Numbered from the stretch's first letter, positions 42,944 through 51,783 are shown. The stretch is DNA of 64,000 nt from an uncultured Bacillota bacterium (GCA_927441425.1 CAKMKG010000011.1:1-64000); one strand, 5' to 3'. Notes: generated by a model not told the origin, from the sequence alone. Made by a program: numbers and translations.

Positions 42944-44155
42944 ATGGTTAACAGCGGAGATACCGCATTTATCATTATTTGTGCAGCTTTAGTATGTCTC
43001 ATGACTCCAGGACTTGCGTTTTTTTATGGTGGTTTGGTTTCGAGAAAGAATGTATTGACCATCATGATGCAAAGCTTTATCTCAATGGGAGTTGTAACCA
43101 TCATTTGGGTGCTGGTAGGATTCTCAATGGCCTTTGGCCCGGATATCGGCGGAATCATCGGCGGAATGAAATATGCCTTTTTGTATGGCGTAGGAATGGA
43201 GCCAAATTCAACCTACGGAGCAACCATTCCATTTCTGACATTTTTCAGTTATCAGCAGATGTTTGCAATCATTACTCCAGCTTTGATCACAGGCGCGTTC
43301 GCTGACAGAGTCAATTTTAAGAGTTATTTGATTTTTCTCGTCGCATGGAGCTTTTTAATTTATATTCCTCTTGCTCATTGGGTATGGGGCGGCGGGTTTT
43401 TACAGCAGATGGGCGTAGTTGATTTCGCAGGAGGAATCGTAGTGCATGCCAGCGCAGGACTCGCGGCTTTAGCTTCTGTTCTGTTTGTAGGAAAGAGAAA
43501 TCTTACAGAAGACCAGAAAGAACCGCATAATATCACTTATGTAGCACTGGGAACCGGGTTGCTTTGGTTTGGATGGTTCGGATTCAATGCCGGTGGTGCA
43601 TTGGGAGCGAACGGAATAGCTGCCATCGCGTTTATTAACACGGATATTGCTGCTTCTGTAGCAATGATTACCTGGTTGGCTATTTCATGGGTTAGAGAGA
43701 AAAAACCAAGCTTTGTCGGAGCCTTGACTGGAGCAGTTGCAGGCTTGGCGACAATTACCCCTGCGGCAGGATTTATTGAGCCTTGGGCTGCCGTCTTGAT
43801 TGGATTAGCATCCGGAGCGATCTGTTACTATGCAGTCCAGCTTCGAATTAAACTGGACTGGGATGATGCCCTTGATGTCTGGGGAGTACATGGTGTAGGT
43901 GGAATACTTGGGAGTATTTTGGTCGGCGTATTTGCCGTAGAATCCGTCAATGGGATTAACGGACTGATAGCCGGGGATGTACATCAATTTCTGGTGCAGC
44001 TCGCAGGAGTTGCAATCGCATCAATCTATGCCTTTATCGTCACGTTACTGATCTTAAAAGTGGTTAATATTTTCGTACCGGTCCGAGTATCCGAGGCGGA
44101 GGAAAAAGAAGGATTAGATGTTTCCATACACAAGGAAGTTGCATATCATATTTAA
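42944..44155 (+). CDS. amt: Ammonium transporter
   Basis: 403 aa, about 11 membrane helices. Canonical Amt features: F107 gate (YQQMFAI), HWVWGGG (145-151), twin His H168 (IVVHASAG) and H316 (WGVHGVGG), and the C-terminal regulatory tail RVSEAEEKEGLDVSIHKEVAYHI. The tail is the site where GlnK/PII normally binds, but no glnK is adjacent. ATG 42944 follows GGGAGTG; the longer frame from 42851 has no ribosome site and begins inside the terminator. It differs from the sensor's Amt domain in keeping the standard second His motif. Confidence 0.95.
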   Translation: MVNSGDTAFIIICAALVCLMTPGLAFFYGGLVSRKNVLTIMMQSFISMGVVTIIWVLVGFSMAFGPDIGGIIGGMKYAFLYGVGMEPNSTYGATIPFLTFFSYQQMFAIITPALITGAFADRVNFKSYLIFLVAWSFLIYIPLAHWVWGGGFLQQMGVVDFAGGIVVHASAGLAALASVLFVGKRNLTEDQKEPHNITYVALGTGLLWFGWFGFNAGGALGANGIAAIAFINTDIAASVAMITWLAISWVREKKPSFVGALTGAVAGLATITPAAGFIEPWAAVLIGLASGAICYYAVQLRIKLDWDDALDVWGVHGVGGILGSILVGVFAVESVNGINGLIAGDVHQFLVQLAGVAIASIYAFIVTLLILKVVNIFVPVRVSEAEEKEGLDVSIHKEVAYHI

Positions 44156-44205
44156 GATATGAACTAGCAGAAAATCCTTTCGTTGCATAGAAACGAATAG
44201 TAAGT

Positions 44206-44241
44206 GAAAAAGTATGTCCAAAAGGGCATACTTTTTCTTTT
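44206..44241 (+). terminator. Rho-independent terminator after amt
   Basis: GAAAAAGTATGTCC (44206-44219) pairs with GGGCATACTTTTTC (44224-44237, one G-T pair), followed by TTTTTC. Confidence 0.82.
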
Positions 44242-44296
44242 TCGATCATAAATTTAAAGCGGAGAACAACGAAGGAGATAAAGGGGGATCAAAGGA

Positions 44297-44629
44297 ATGA
44301 TAAGTACACAGGATCTGAGGAATAAAGAGGTAATCAATATCTTTGATGGGAAAAGTCTGGGTTATGTTTATGATATTGAGGTAAATCTGGAAAAGGGAAT
44401 CATTGAAGGGATCATTGTTCCCGCACAGCGAAGTATTTTCAGCTTTTTTGGGCGAGGGGATAATGACTATGTGATTAAATGGAAGGATATCAAGCGAATC
44501 GGCGATGATGTTATACTGGTGGATGTAGCAGGAATATTTGAGATGGAGAACGGATATGAAAGAAATCATATGAAAAGTCCCGTCGGATACGGTAGCTATG
44601 AGGAAGATCGGAAACGGAATGGCGATTGA
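44297..44629 (+). CDS. YlmC/YmxH family sporulation protein (PRC-barrel)
   Basis: 110 aa with a PRC-barrel fold: LRNKEVINIFDGKSLGYVYDIEVNLEKGIIEGIIVP then DYVIKWKDIKRIGDDVILVD. YlmC/YmxH proteins are conserved in endospore formers and often placed in the sigma-E regulon; their exact role is unknown. The C-terminal ~30 residues are polar and probably disordered. The ATG has AAAGG upstream. It is followed by nrdR, with 146 bp that shows no gene. Confidence 0.82.
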   Translation: MISTQDLRNKEVINIFDGKSLGYVYDIEVNLEKGIIEGIIVPAQRSIFSFFGRGDNDYVIKWKDIKRIGDDVILVDVAGIFEMENGYERNHMKSPVGYGSYEEDRKRNGD

Positions 44630-44775
44630 ATCGTCTCTGATGCTTTGAATAGGATTAAAAATCCTTGCATAAGCCACAATATATAGGTAAAATAAATCCA
44701 TGATGTAATAGCAATTGTGTATAGGCCGATGCTTAGCATTGTTTGTGAAGTTATTCGTGTAATGGAGGGGATAAT

Positions 44776-45246
44776 ATGAGATGCCCATTTTGTGAAAATT
44801 TGGATACTAGAGTAATTGATTCAAGGCCGACGGAAGAAGGACATGCTATCAGACGCAGACGGGAATGTGACAGCTGCAATAAACGTTTTACCACCTATGA
44901 AAAGGTCGAAGAGATGATTTTTATGGTGGTTAAAAAAGACGGGAGCCGAGAGGCTTTTGATAGGAACAAGGTGATGAATGGTATCATCAAGGCTTGTGAG
45001 AAAAGACCCGTGCCAATAGCAGATATTGAAAAAATAGTAGACGATATTGAGCGCGGACTGAACAACATGATGGAAAAAGAAGTGGAAAGCAAGCTGATCG
45101 GAGAAGTTATTATGGAGCATCTTAAGGGTTTAGACGAAGTCGCCTATGTGAGATTTGCCTCCGTTTACCGTCAGTTCAAGGACGTGAATACCTTTGTTGC
45201 GGAGATTGAGAAACTGCTTGGAAAGGAAAAGACGGATGGACAATAG
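44776..45246 (+). CDS. nrdR: Transcriptional repressor NrdR
   Basis: 156 aa: N-terminal zinc ribbon (CPFC at 3-6, CDSC at 31-34) followed by an ATP-cone domain ([29 protein letters not shown]). NrdR senses ATP/dATP and represses ribonucleotide reductase genes. ATG 44776 follows GGAGGGG. Its 3' end overlaps cmk by 11 bp. Confidence 0.95.
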   Translation: MRCPFCENLDTRVIDSRPTEEGHAIRRRRECDSCNKRFTTYEKVEEMIFMVVKKDGSREAFDRNKVMNGIIKACEKRPVPIADIEKIVDDIERGLNNMMEKEVESKLIGEVIMEHLKGLDEVAYVRFASVYRQFKDVNTFVAEIEKLLGKEKTDGQ

Positions 45247-45895
45247 GATAAGGATTGCCATTGACGGTCCTTCCGGAGCGGGTAAAAGTACAATTGCCAA
45301 GCGAGTGGCAAAGCTGCTGGAAATCGACTATATCGATACGGGGGCGATGTACCGTGCGATTGGCTATAAGATCCTGCAAAACCGGATTGGTCTGATGGAT
45401 AAGGAAGCACTGCAGCTTCTTTTAGCGAAGACAGAAATCGATTTTACTGCCGGAAACATTGTATTGGATGGTGAAATTGTGAATGATAGAATCAGAACCC
45501 CCGAGATATCAAAGATGGCATCAGATGCCTCTGCATTGCCTGAGGTTCGGGAAAAGCTTGTAGCACTCCAGAGAAAAATGGGCCAGGTCAAGAGCGTGGT
45601 CATGGATGGAAGAGACATCGGCACCAACGTACTGAAGGATGCGGAGTATAAATTCTATATGACTGCTTCCTCAGCCGAGCGGGCAAAGCGCAGGTGGCTG
45701 GAACTCATGGAGAAGGGTGAGCCTGCAGACCTGATACAGGTAGAAGCGGACATTATCCAAAGGGATTATAATGATTCAACAAGATCACTCAATCCACTGA
45801 AAAAGGCCGAGGACGCAATGGAGCTTGACACGACGGGGATGACCATAGAAGAAGTAACTCAGAAAATACTGGAGGTAGTCAAATGGCAATCGTAA
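45236..45895 (+). CDS. cmk: Cytidylate kinase
   Basis: Phosphorylates CMP/dCMP with ATP. P-loop GPSGAGKST (about 10-18), [22 protein letters not shown] and [16 protein letters not shown] are diagnostic. 219 aa. The ATG at 45236 has GAAAGG upstream and lies inside nrdR; the longer frame from 45194 has no ribosome site. The 3' end overlaps the DUF1015 gene. Confidence 0.95.
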   Translation: MDNRIRIAIDGPSGAGKSTIAKRVAKLLEIDYIDTGAMYRAIGYKILQNRIGLMDKEALQLLLAKTEIDFTAGNIVLDGEIVNDRIRTPEISKMASDASALPEVREKLVALQRKMGQVKSVVMDGRDIGTNVLKDAEYKFYMTASSAERAKRRWLELMEKGEPADLIQVEADIIQRDYNDSTRSLNPLKKAEDAMELDTTGMTIEEVTQKILEVVKWQS

Positions 45896-47124
45896 GGCCA
45901 TTTCGCGCGGTAAGGCCGGCGAAAGATTATGCAGACAAGGTAATTTCTCTACCTTATGATGTAATGAACAGAGAAGAAGCGGCGAAAATGGCCGAGGGGA
46001 ATCCATATAGCTTTCTGCATATCTGCAGATCGGAGATTGATCTTCCCCATGTGGAAAATCCGTATTCGGAGACGGTTTACGAGAAAGCAAGAATAAATAT
46101 TGACGACTTTCTTATCAATGAGATATTATTCCGGGAGGAGGAGCCGCTGCTGTACATCTACAAACAGGAAATGGACGGACGTTCTCAAGTCGGCATTGTA
46201 GGTTGTGTTTCCATTGACGAATACCTGAACAATACGATTAAAAAGCATGAGTTTACAAGAGTGGAAAAAGAGCTGGATCGTATCAACCATTTTGACCGTT
46301 GCAATACCAATACGGAACCAGTTTTTTTAACCTATCGGGACGATAAGAGACTGCGTATGTTGATTGAAGGCTGGATGAACGGCCATATGCCGGAATATGA
46401 ATTTAAGACAGAGGATGGGATCGGCCACGCCCTTTGGCCAATAACAGATCAGAACGTAATCGGCACACTGACAGCCCTGTTTGATGAAATCGATTCCCTC
46501 TATATTGCAGATGGACATCATCGTTCCGCCTCTGCTGTAAAGGTTGGACAGAAACGCAGGGAAGCGCATCCGGGTTATACGGGGGAAGAGGAGTTCAATT
46601 ACTTCATGGCGGTCATCTTCCCAGATGTTGATTTAAGAATATTTGACTATAACCGGGTTGTGAAGGATTTGAATGGCCTTTCCAGGGAAGAATTTCTACA
46701 AAAAGTTGCCGAGAAATTCCTGGTTGAGCCGGTGGGAAACAGTCCTTACCGGCCGAAAGAAAAGCATCATTTCGGGATGTATTTGAAGGACCAATGGTAC
46801 AAGCTGACTGCAAAAGCCGAGATCGTCTGTGATGAAGACGTCATCAAATGCCTCGACGTTTCGATTCTTCAGGATAATCTGCTTCAGCCAATCCTTGGAA
46901 TCAACGATCCGCGTACTGATAAGCGCATCGACTTCGTAGGCGGCATCCGAGGTCTGGGAGAACTGGAAGGTCGAGTGGCACAGGATATGAATGTGGCATT
47001 TGCACTTTATCCCGTTTCAATCTCGGATTTGCTGGCGGTATCCGATAAGGATATGGTTATGCCACCGAAATCCACATGGTTCGAGCCGAAGCTTGGCAGC
47101 GGCCTGTTTATGCACGAACTATAA
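45883..47124 (+). CDS. DUF1015 family protein
   Basis: 413 aa, soluble. The family-wide motifs are seen: start [31 protein letters not shown]...DRINHFDRCNTNTEPVFLTY, and SLYIADGHHRSASAVKV. DUF1015 genes often occur near serine biosynthesis genes in Clostridia, but none is adjacent here, and I do not assign an activity. GGAGGT precedes the start, which overlaps cmk by 13 bp. A nested palindromic repeat begins at its stop codon. Confidence 0.8.
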   Translation: MAIVRPFRAVRPAKDYADKVISLPYDVMNREEAAKMAEGNPYSFLHICRSEIDLPHVENPYSETVYEKARINIDDFLINEILFREEEPLLYIYKQEMDGRSQVGIVGCVSIDEYLNNTIKKHEFTRVEKELDRINHFDRCNTNTEPVFLTYRDDKRLRMLIEGWMNGHMPEYEFKTEDGIGHALWPITDQNVIGTLTALFDEIDSLYIADGHHRSASAVKVGQKRREAHPGYTGEEEFNYFMAVIFPDVDLRIFDYNRVVKDLNGLSREEFLQKVAEKFLVEPVGNSPYRPKEKHHFGMYLKDQWYKLTAKAEIVCDEDVIKCLDVSILQDNLLQPILGINDPRTDKRIDFVGGIRGLGELEGRVAQDMNVAFALYPVSISDLLAVSDKDMVMPPKSTWFEPKLGSGLFMHEL

Positions 47125-47214
47125 AAAAGTATTTTCCCGGAAACCGCCTCCCTTAAGATGCTTCGCATCAAGGTCGGTAATCGGTTTCACGGTTTCCTCA
47201 TAAAATACTTTTTT
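47123..47214. repeat. Nested-palindrome intergenic repeat, copy A
   Basis: Outer arms AAAAAAGTATTTT (47123-47135) and AAAATACTTTTTT (47202-47214) are exact inverses. Inside are GGAAACCG/CGGTTTCC and a GATGC-TTC-GCATC hairpin. The core GGTTTCACGGTTTC recurs in copies B and C. The T-rich right arm could also terminate the DUF1015 transcript. Confidence 0.75.
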
Positions 47215-47245
47215 CCAGTCGGATAATTGACCTACTAATGATAAG

Positions 47246-47289
47246 TATAAAAACCCTCTGACTATGGGAAAATAGCTTCAGGGGGTTTT
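47246..47289 (+). promoter_or_regulatory. Terminator-like hairpin overlaying promoter and ribosome site of the PBP gene
   Basis: AACCCTCTGA (47252-47261) pairs with TCAGGGGGTT (47278-47287, one G-T pair); an inner CTAT/ATAG stem and a T-tract follow. A possible -10 TATAAA (47246-47251) abuts the left arm, so transcription from it would begin inside that arm (about 47258). The G-run 47281-47285 is the ribosome site of the gene at 47293. Confidence 0.5.
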
Positions 47290-47292
47290 ATT

Positions 47293-48879
47293 ATGAAAAA
47301 AAGATTAATCCTGTTAATGATCGGTTTTGCTGTTCTGCTTTTGGTATTGACAGCCAGACTGACACAGATACAAATATTAGAAAGTGAAAAATACGCCTCA
47401 GTGAGTGCGAAACAACAGCGGATCACCCTAAATGGGGAGGATACCAGAGGGACGATATTCGATAGAAACGGAAACCGCCTTACGGGAGCCGGTGAAAGCT
47501 ATATTTACATCCTGAAAAAAGATGCGCTGGACGCCACCGCTGCAAGGATTTTTCAGGCAATCGGTGCGGAAAAGGTTGAGAATGAAAACACGAGATATCT
47601 GGTTTATCGCAGCGGTATATTCAGCGAAGAAGCATCTTATATGCTGAAGCGGGACTACAATGCTTTTATCATCAAAGGGGTGACTCGCTATGAGGAGGAT
47701 CAGCCTGCGGTTCATTTTGTCGGATACATCAATGAGATAGACGGCACGGGAGCCTCCGGTATCGAAAAGGAGTTTAACAACATTTTATCCCGGAAACAGA
47801 AGGTCGTTTACGCCTCCGTGGACGGGAAGCGTATGATCATTCCAGGTCTGGGGATTTCCAGTACGGTGGAAAATCCCGATTGCGGCGTCATTACAACGCT
47901 GGACCTCAAGATACAGAAAAAAGCGGAGCAGGTATTGAAGGATTCGGGTTACAGCGGCTCAATTATCGTGGTGGATGCCAAAAATGGTGATGTATTGGCA
48001 GGAGCCAGTGCTCCTTGCTATCATCCTTCCCGGGTGGAAGAATATCTAGACAGCAGCAATGAGGAATTTATAAACAAGGCAACCCAAAGCATGTATCCGC
48101 CAGGCTCTATCTTTAAAATTATTGTTGCCGCTGCAGCGCTGGAAAATGAAGTTGTAAACGAAGATACGCTATTTCAATGCAAAGGTTTTGAAGAAATCAA
48201 CGGAATCAGAATCAACTGTTCAAAGGAAGAGGGACATGGAGAGATCAGCTTTAGAGATGCTTTTGCTAAATCCTGTAATTCTTCATTCATTCAACTCGGT
48301 GCTCTGACCGGGGGAGAAGAGATTCTGAAAATGGCAGAGGCATTCGGTGTTGGAGAACGAGCATTTCAGGGAAGGATAGAGGAGAAAATCGGCTTGCTTC
48401 CGGGGACAGGGGATATACAGGGAGCAGGAATCGGAAATCTGTCAATTGGACAGGGGAAATTGCTGGTCACGCCGGCTCAGGCTGCCAGAATCACTGCCAT
48501 TATTGCTTCTGGAGGAGTAGATTATGGCCTATCGCTGATCAAGGGAACCACAGAGGGGGGCGAAATCGAATACCTAGAAAAGAAGCCTTCCAAACGTGTC
48601 TTAAAGAGAGAAACGGCAGAGTTCATCCGTGATTTCATGGTAGACACTGTGAATTATGGAACTGCAAACAACTTGTTATGTGAGGGAGTAGCAATTGCGG
48701 GGAAGACCGGCTCAGCAGAAGCGTCCTACCATGGAGAATTGGTGGTACACGGCTGGTTTACCGGATTCTTCCCTGCTGGAGAACCTGAATATGTAATTAC
48801 CGTTTTTGTTGAGTCGGGCGGCTCCGGAAGAGGTTCTGCCGTCCCTCTATTTCGTCAAATGGTAGAGTACCTCAATTAA
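47293..48879 (+). CDS. Penicillin-binding protein (class B-like transpeptidase)
   Basis: 528 aa with one N-terminal membrane anchor (5-26) and a transpeptidase domain. Active-site motifs: S272xxK275 (PPGSIFKI), S327xN329 (KSCNSS) and K471TG (KTGSAEA). The short dimerisation region and absence of PASTA repeats separate it from SpoVD/PBP2x. It lies immediately before sigK (4-bp convergent overlap), so a sporulation-stage wall role is possible but unproven. The ATG has a G-run ribosome site that is also the arm of a hairpin. Confidence 0.88.
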   Translation: MKKRLILLMIGFAVLLLVLTARLTQIQILESEKYASVSAKQQRITLNGEDTRGTIFDRNGNRLTGAGESYIYILKKDALDATAARIFQAIGAEKVENENTRYLVYRSGIFSEEASYMLKRDYNAFIIKGVTRYEEDQPAVHFVGYINEIDGTGASGIEKEFNNILSRKQKVVYASVDGKRMIIPGLGISSTVENPDCGVITTLDLKIQKKAEQVLKDSGYSGSIIVVDAKNGDVLAGASAPCYHPSRVEEYLDSSNEEFINKATQSMYPPGSIFKIIVAAAALENEVVNEDTLFQCKGFEEINGIRINCSKEEGHGEISFRDAFAKSCNSSFIQLGALTGGEEILKMAEAFGVGERAFQGRIEEKIGLLPGTGDIQGAGIGNLSIGQGKLLVTPAQAARITAIIASGGVDYGLSLIKGTTEGGEIEYLEKKPSKRVLKRETAEFIRDFMVDTVNYGTANNLLCEGVAIAGKTGSAEASYHGELVVHGWFTGFFPAGEPEYVITVFVESGGSGRGSAVPLFRQMVEYLN

Positions 48880-49586
48880 ATTTCATACTCTTCGGAAAAG
48901 GCTTCTTTTAATTTTAAGATAGCCTTTTTTTCAATTCTTGAAACATATGAGCGTGATATGCCAAGCTCCTTTGCCACCTCCCTTTGCGTCTTGGCATTTT
49001 CTCCTGCAAGTCCGAAGCGTTTAATAATCACCATCCTTTCCCTGTCCTTCAGAAGATGATAGATAGCATCGTGGAGCTTTTTTACCTGCATTTTGTTATC
49101 GATATCGTCGATGATGGCATCAGTATCTGTACCAAGAATATCGTTGAAATTGATTTCGTTGCCATCCTTATCCGTACCCACGGGATCGTTTAGAGAGATT
49201 TCGATTTTAGTTTTTTTTGTTGTCCGGATGTTCATTAAAATTTCATTTTCAATGCATTTTGCGGCATAGGTCGCAAGCCTGACGCTTTTATTTCTATTAT
49301 AGGTGTTGACGGATTTAATCAATCCAATGGTGCCGATGGAAATCAGGTCATCTGGATTTTTCCCCGTATTTGCATATTTTTTTGCAATATGAGCTACCAA
49401 TCTTAAATTTCGTTCTACGAGGATATTCTTCGCTTCCATATCCCCCTGTTCGTAAAGGGAAAGGTAATAGGCTTCTTCGGTGTCGGTCAACGGCTGCGGG
49501 AAGGAATTCCCCATTGAGACATAAGAGGATAGTAAAACGAGTGGATTCGACAAAAGCAGGGATGTGAGTATCAATGATATGCTCAT
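48876..49586 (-). CDS. sigK: RNA polymerase sigma factor SigK (pro-sigma-K)
   Basis: Late mother-cell sigma factor. The first ~22 residues are hydrophobic (SLILTSLLLSNPLVLLSSYV), the pro-sequence cleaved by SpoIVFB, and NSFPQPL marks the mature start. Regions 2-4 are complete (IAKKYANTGKNPDDLISIGTIGLIK; HTH QREVAKELGISRSYVSRIEKK). The gene is not split by a skin element. The second of two close ATGs (49586) was chosen because AAAGGGG is 9 nt before it. It overlaps the PBP stop by 4 bp. Confidence 0.95.
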   Translation of the reverse strand: MSISLILTSLLLSNPLVLLSSYVSMGNSFPQPLTDTEEAYYLSLYEQGDMEAKNILVERNLRLVAHIAKKYANTGKNPDDLISIGTIGLIKSVNTYNRNKSVRLATYAAKCIENEILMNIRTTKKTKIEISLNDPVGTDKDGNEINFNDILGTDTDAIIDDIDNKMQVKKLHDAIYHLLKDRERMVIIKRFGLAGENAKTQREVAKELGISRSYVSRIEKKAILKLKEAFSEEYEI

Positions 49587-49625
49587 ATACATAAACCCCT
49601 TTCCGTGGATATCAAATGTGTTAGA

Positions 49626-49655
49626 AGTATATGCAATGAGATGGTGAATAGTGCC
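49626..49655 (-). promoter_or_regulatory. Candidate sigma-E promoter of sigK
   Basis: On the reverse strand CATATACT (49633-49626) differs by one base from the sigma-E -10 CATACANT; ACTATT lies about 13 bp upstream as a loose -35. sigK is sigma-E-transcribed in Bacillus. Confidence 0.35.
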
Positions 49656-49707
49656 TGTCAGACTGAAAAGAGGACAGTTGAACCTGTCTCTTTATGACAT
49701 AAATAAA

Positions 49708-49810
49708 CGCCTTCCGTGGGTACCCTCTCGGAAACCGCCATCTTTAAATGCTGCGCATTAAGATGGTAAAAGGTTTCACGGTTTCTTTTGAGAGTACCCA
49801 CGGAGAGGCG
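49708..49810. repeat. Nested-palindrome intergenic repeat, copy B
   Basis: Outer arms CGCCTTCCGTGGGTAC and GTACCCACGGAGAGGCG pair with two mismatches; inside, GGAAACCG/CGGTTTC and CCATCTTTAAATGC/GCATTAAGATGG (one bulge) form further stems. It shares GGAAACCGCC and GGTTTCACGGTTTC with copies A and C. It fills most of the 49593-49848 gap between sigK and maf. Confidence 0.72.
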
Positions 49811-49848
49811 CTGCCATAATTCATTACAATAGGCAGGTCACCGCTGTT

Positions 49849-50451
49849 CTAGAGGGCGATTTCCGGCCAGTTTTTTTCCAATTCTGTTTTGATTTTTCCC
49901 CAAGGAAAACCGATGACATTGTCATAGTTTCCGATGATATGAGTAATATGTTTTCCCCATGTGCCTTGGATTGCGTAGCTTCCCGCCTTGTCCCACGGCT
50001 CGTCGGTATTAATATAACGCAGGATGTCATCATCGCTGTAGTCGTTGAAAAAAACCTCGGTGACATCAAAAAAGATTGAACGTTTGGGAGTGTTCGGGCT
50101 GACCAATGACACACCGGTAGCCACAAAATGGCTTGTATTTCTAAGAAGCTTTAACGTGTTTAATGCGTCTTTTTCATCAATCGGTTTTCCGATCATTCTG
50201 TCCTTATAGACGATGGTGTCCGCTGCAATGATCACGGAGGAAACCAGATTCCCGTTTGATTCCTTTCGCAGAAGCTTTTCGACATACAATGCTTTTTTTA
50301 AAGCCAGAAACATAACGGCCTGCTCCATCGTCACATCAAAAGGAAGGGTTTCCTCTACTGCGGAAGCCATAACGATCGGCTCAATTCCTATATTTTTCAT
50401 CATTTCGATTCTTCTTGGGGAAGAGGAGGCTAAAATAATGCAATTGTTCAT
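49849..50451 (-). CDS. maf: Maf-family nucleotide pyrophosphatase
   Basis: 200 aa. The start ILASSSPRRIEMMKNIGI is the Maf signature (usually ILASxSPRRxELL), the catalytic Asp lies in VIIAADTIVY, and GKPIDEKDALNTLKLL and DKAGSYAIQG follow. Maf proteins hydrolyse dTTP, UTP or modified nucleotides and have been linked to septation control. It lies near the mre cluster, as in B. subtilis where maf precedes radC-mreBCD, but here it is on the opposite strand. Confidence 0.93.
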   Translation of the reverse strand: MNNCIILASSSPRRIEMMKNIGIEPIVMASAVEETLPFDVTMEQAVMFLALKKALYVEKLLRKESNGNLVSSVIIAADTIVYKDRMIGKPIDEKDALNTLKLLRNTSHFVATGVSLVSPNTPKRSIFFDVTEVFFNDYSDDDILRYINTDEPWDKAGSYAIQGTWGKHITHIIGNYDNVIGFPWGKIKTELEKNWPEIAL

Positions 50452-50560
50452 TTGTCATCCTTTCAAACTTATATGCTGCTAGCAGGCAGCAATTTTATCG
50501 AAACAAATATGATGAATCTAGCACATTTTACCATCCGATTATGAAAAGCACAAGATAGAA

Positions 50561-50599
50561 AAAGGAAGGCCATCGGAGCCACTAGACTCAGATGACCTT
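50561..50599 (-). terminator. Rho-independent terminator of the DUF1540 gene
   Basis: Read on the reverse strand AAGGTCATC and GATGGCCTT (50599-50591 and 50574-50566) pair around an inner GAG/CTC, followed by CCTTTTT. It lies 43 bp beyond the DUF1540 stop. Confidence 0.7.
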
Positions 50600-50641
50600 G
50601 GTCTGCCATATTCCCGATTAGCGAATTAGAAACGGTTGGGG

Positions 50642-50812
50642 TTAACGCATAACTTCGAAGGATTGGCAATCAGTACATTGATCCTGTTTCGGGTTTTTTT
50701 CATGGGTACCTACCTGAATCTGGCTTAATGCGCAGTATTCACCACTATCACAATGGTTTCTGCAGGAATCAACGGTACATTTTATACTGTGATTTTTATT
50801 ACTCTTGTCCAT
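50642..50812 (-). CDS. DUF1540 domain protein (56 aa)
   Basis: Reverse strand from ATG 50812 with AGGAGG 6 nt upstream. The sequence IKCTVDSCRNHC...GEYCALSQIQVG...QDQCTDCQSF has the Cys/His spacing of the DUF1540 family, small putative metal-binding proteins widespread in Clostridia. Function unknown. It is a single-gene unit with its own terminator, divergent from radC. Confidence 0.82.
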   Translation of the reverse strand: MDKSNKNHSIKCTVDSCRNHCDSGEYCALSQIQVGTHEKNPKQDQCTDCQSFEVMR

Positions 50813-50906
50813 CTTAACCTCCTGTTGATTTTATTTTCGATATTATTATGTCTCACTGATTAAATTATATATTAGGTAAATTTTAAAATCGTATTTTAAA
50901 TTAAGG

Positions 50907-50933
50907 AAACCAAATGGTTTTCTTTGGTTTTTT
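50907..50933. terminator. Hairpin with T-run in the DUF1540/radC divergent region
   Basis: AAACCAAA (50907-50914) pairs perfectly with TTTGGTTT (50923-50930) and T continues to 50933. It looks like a terminator, but no gene precedes it on the + strand. The remaining bases of the 50813-51081 gap are AT-rich and hold only the radC promoter. Confidence 0.4.
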
Positions 50934-50944
50934 AACATTTTTAA

Positions 50945-50973
50945 TTGTATTAATTCGGGCAGAATGTTAAAAT
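50945..50973 (+). promoter_or_regulatory. Promoter of the radC-mre operon
   Basis: TTGTAT (50945-50950), 17 bp, TAAAAT (50968-50973) with a TGT extension. It lies about 110 bp before radC. Confidence 0.6.
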
Positions 50974-51081
50974 AATAGATACTTATGGGAATCGCGAGAT
51001 CAGGGGCACTTGATGTTTAACGTCAAGTAATATTGAACAAGGGAAAAGGAGGACTAATCAGCGAAAAGCTAAGGGGGAAAA

Positions 51082-51783
51082 ATGAATCACACAAGAAAAG
51101 CGGCTATGATCAAGGAGCTTCCTTTTGAAGAACGACCTAGGGAGAAACTCGTTCAATACGGAGCCGAAACCTTATCCAATTCGGAGCTTCTTGCCATTTT
51201 GATCGGATCAGGGACAAAGGAAGTGTCTGCGATCATGCTAGCAAATCGAATTCTTGCCCTTGAAGAGGAAGCGGGTATTTCTTATTTAACAAACTGCCTA
51301 CCCGAGGAGCTGTCGGACATACCTGGCATGGGCATGGCAAAATCCTGTCAGATTATTGCGGCGATAGAACTTGGTAAACGAATTGCTACAAAACCAAAAA
51401 TGAAACGGATCAATATCAAGTCTCCTAACGAAGTGGCTTCTTTGTTTATCGAGGAGATGAGATATTTAAAAAAAGAGTATTTTAAGGTTTTACTCTTAAA
51501 CACCAAGAATGAAATTATCATGATCGAGAACATCTCAATCGGCAGTCTGAACAGCTCTGTGGTCCATCCCAGAGAGGTTTTTTGTACTGCGATTAAAAAA
51601 AGTGCCTGTTCCATGATCGCAGTCCACAATCATCCGAGTGGAAACCCAATGCCGAGCCAGACTGATATCGATATCACCAAAAGACTGGTGGAAGCAGGAG
51701 AGATATTGGGCATCAAGGTACTGGATCACTTGATCATCGGTGACGGAATCTATGTAAGCTTGAAGGAAAAGATGCTGCTATAG
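51082..51783 (+). CDS. radC: RadC family JAB-domain protein
   Basis: 233 aa: N-terminal helix-hairpin-helix region (LSNSELLAILIGSGTKEVSA ... ELSDIPGMG) and a C-terminal JAB/MPN-like domain with the metal motif HNHPSGNPMPSQTDID. Despite the name, no repair function is established. It precedes mreB as in many Firmicutes. ATG 51082 follows AAGGGGG. Confidence 0.93.
   Translation: MNHTRKAAMIKELPFEERPREKLVQYGAETLSNSELLAILIGSGTKEVSAIMLANRILALEEEAGISYLTNCLPEELSDIPGMGMAKSCQIIAAIELGKRIATKPKMKRINIKSPNEVASLFIEEMRYLKKEYFKVLLLNTKNEIIMIENISIGSLNSSVVHPREVFCTAIKKSACSMIAVHNHPSGNPMPSQTDIDITKRLVEAGEILGIKVLDHLIIGDGIYVSLKEKMLL

Noticed and set aside
48876..49586. Possible skin-type prophage interruption of sigK
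   Set aside because: The sigK frame is continuous from pro-sequence to final helix-turn-helix; no recombinase is nearby.
49708..49810. Insertion sequence remnant
   Set aside because: The element has nested palindromes but no coding sequence or recognisable transposase fragment; it is treated as a short repeat.
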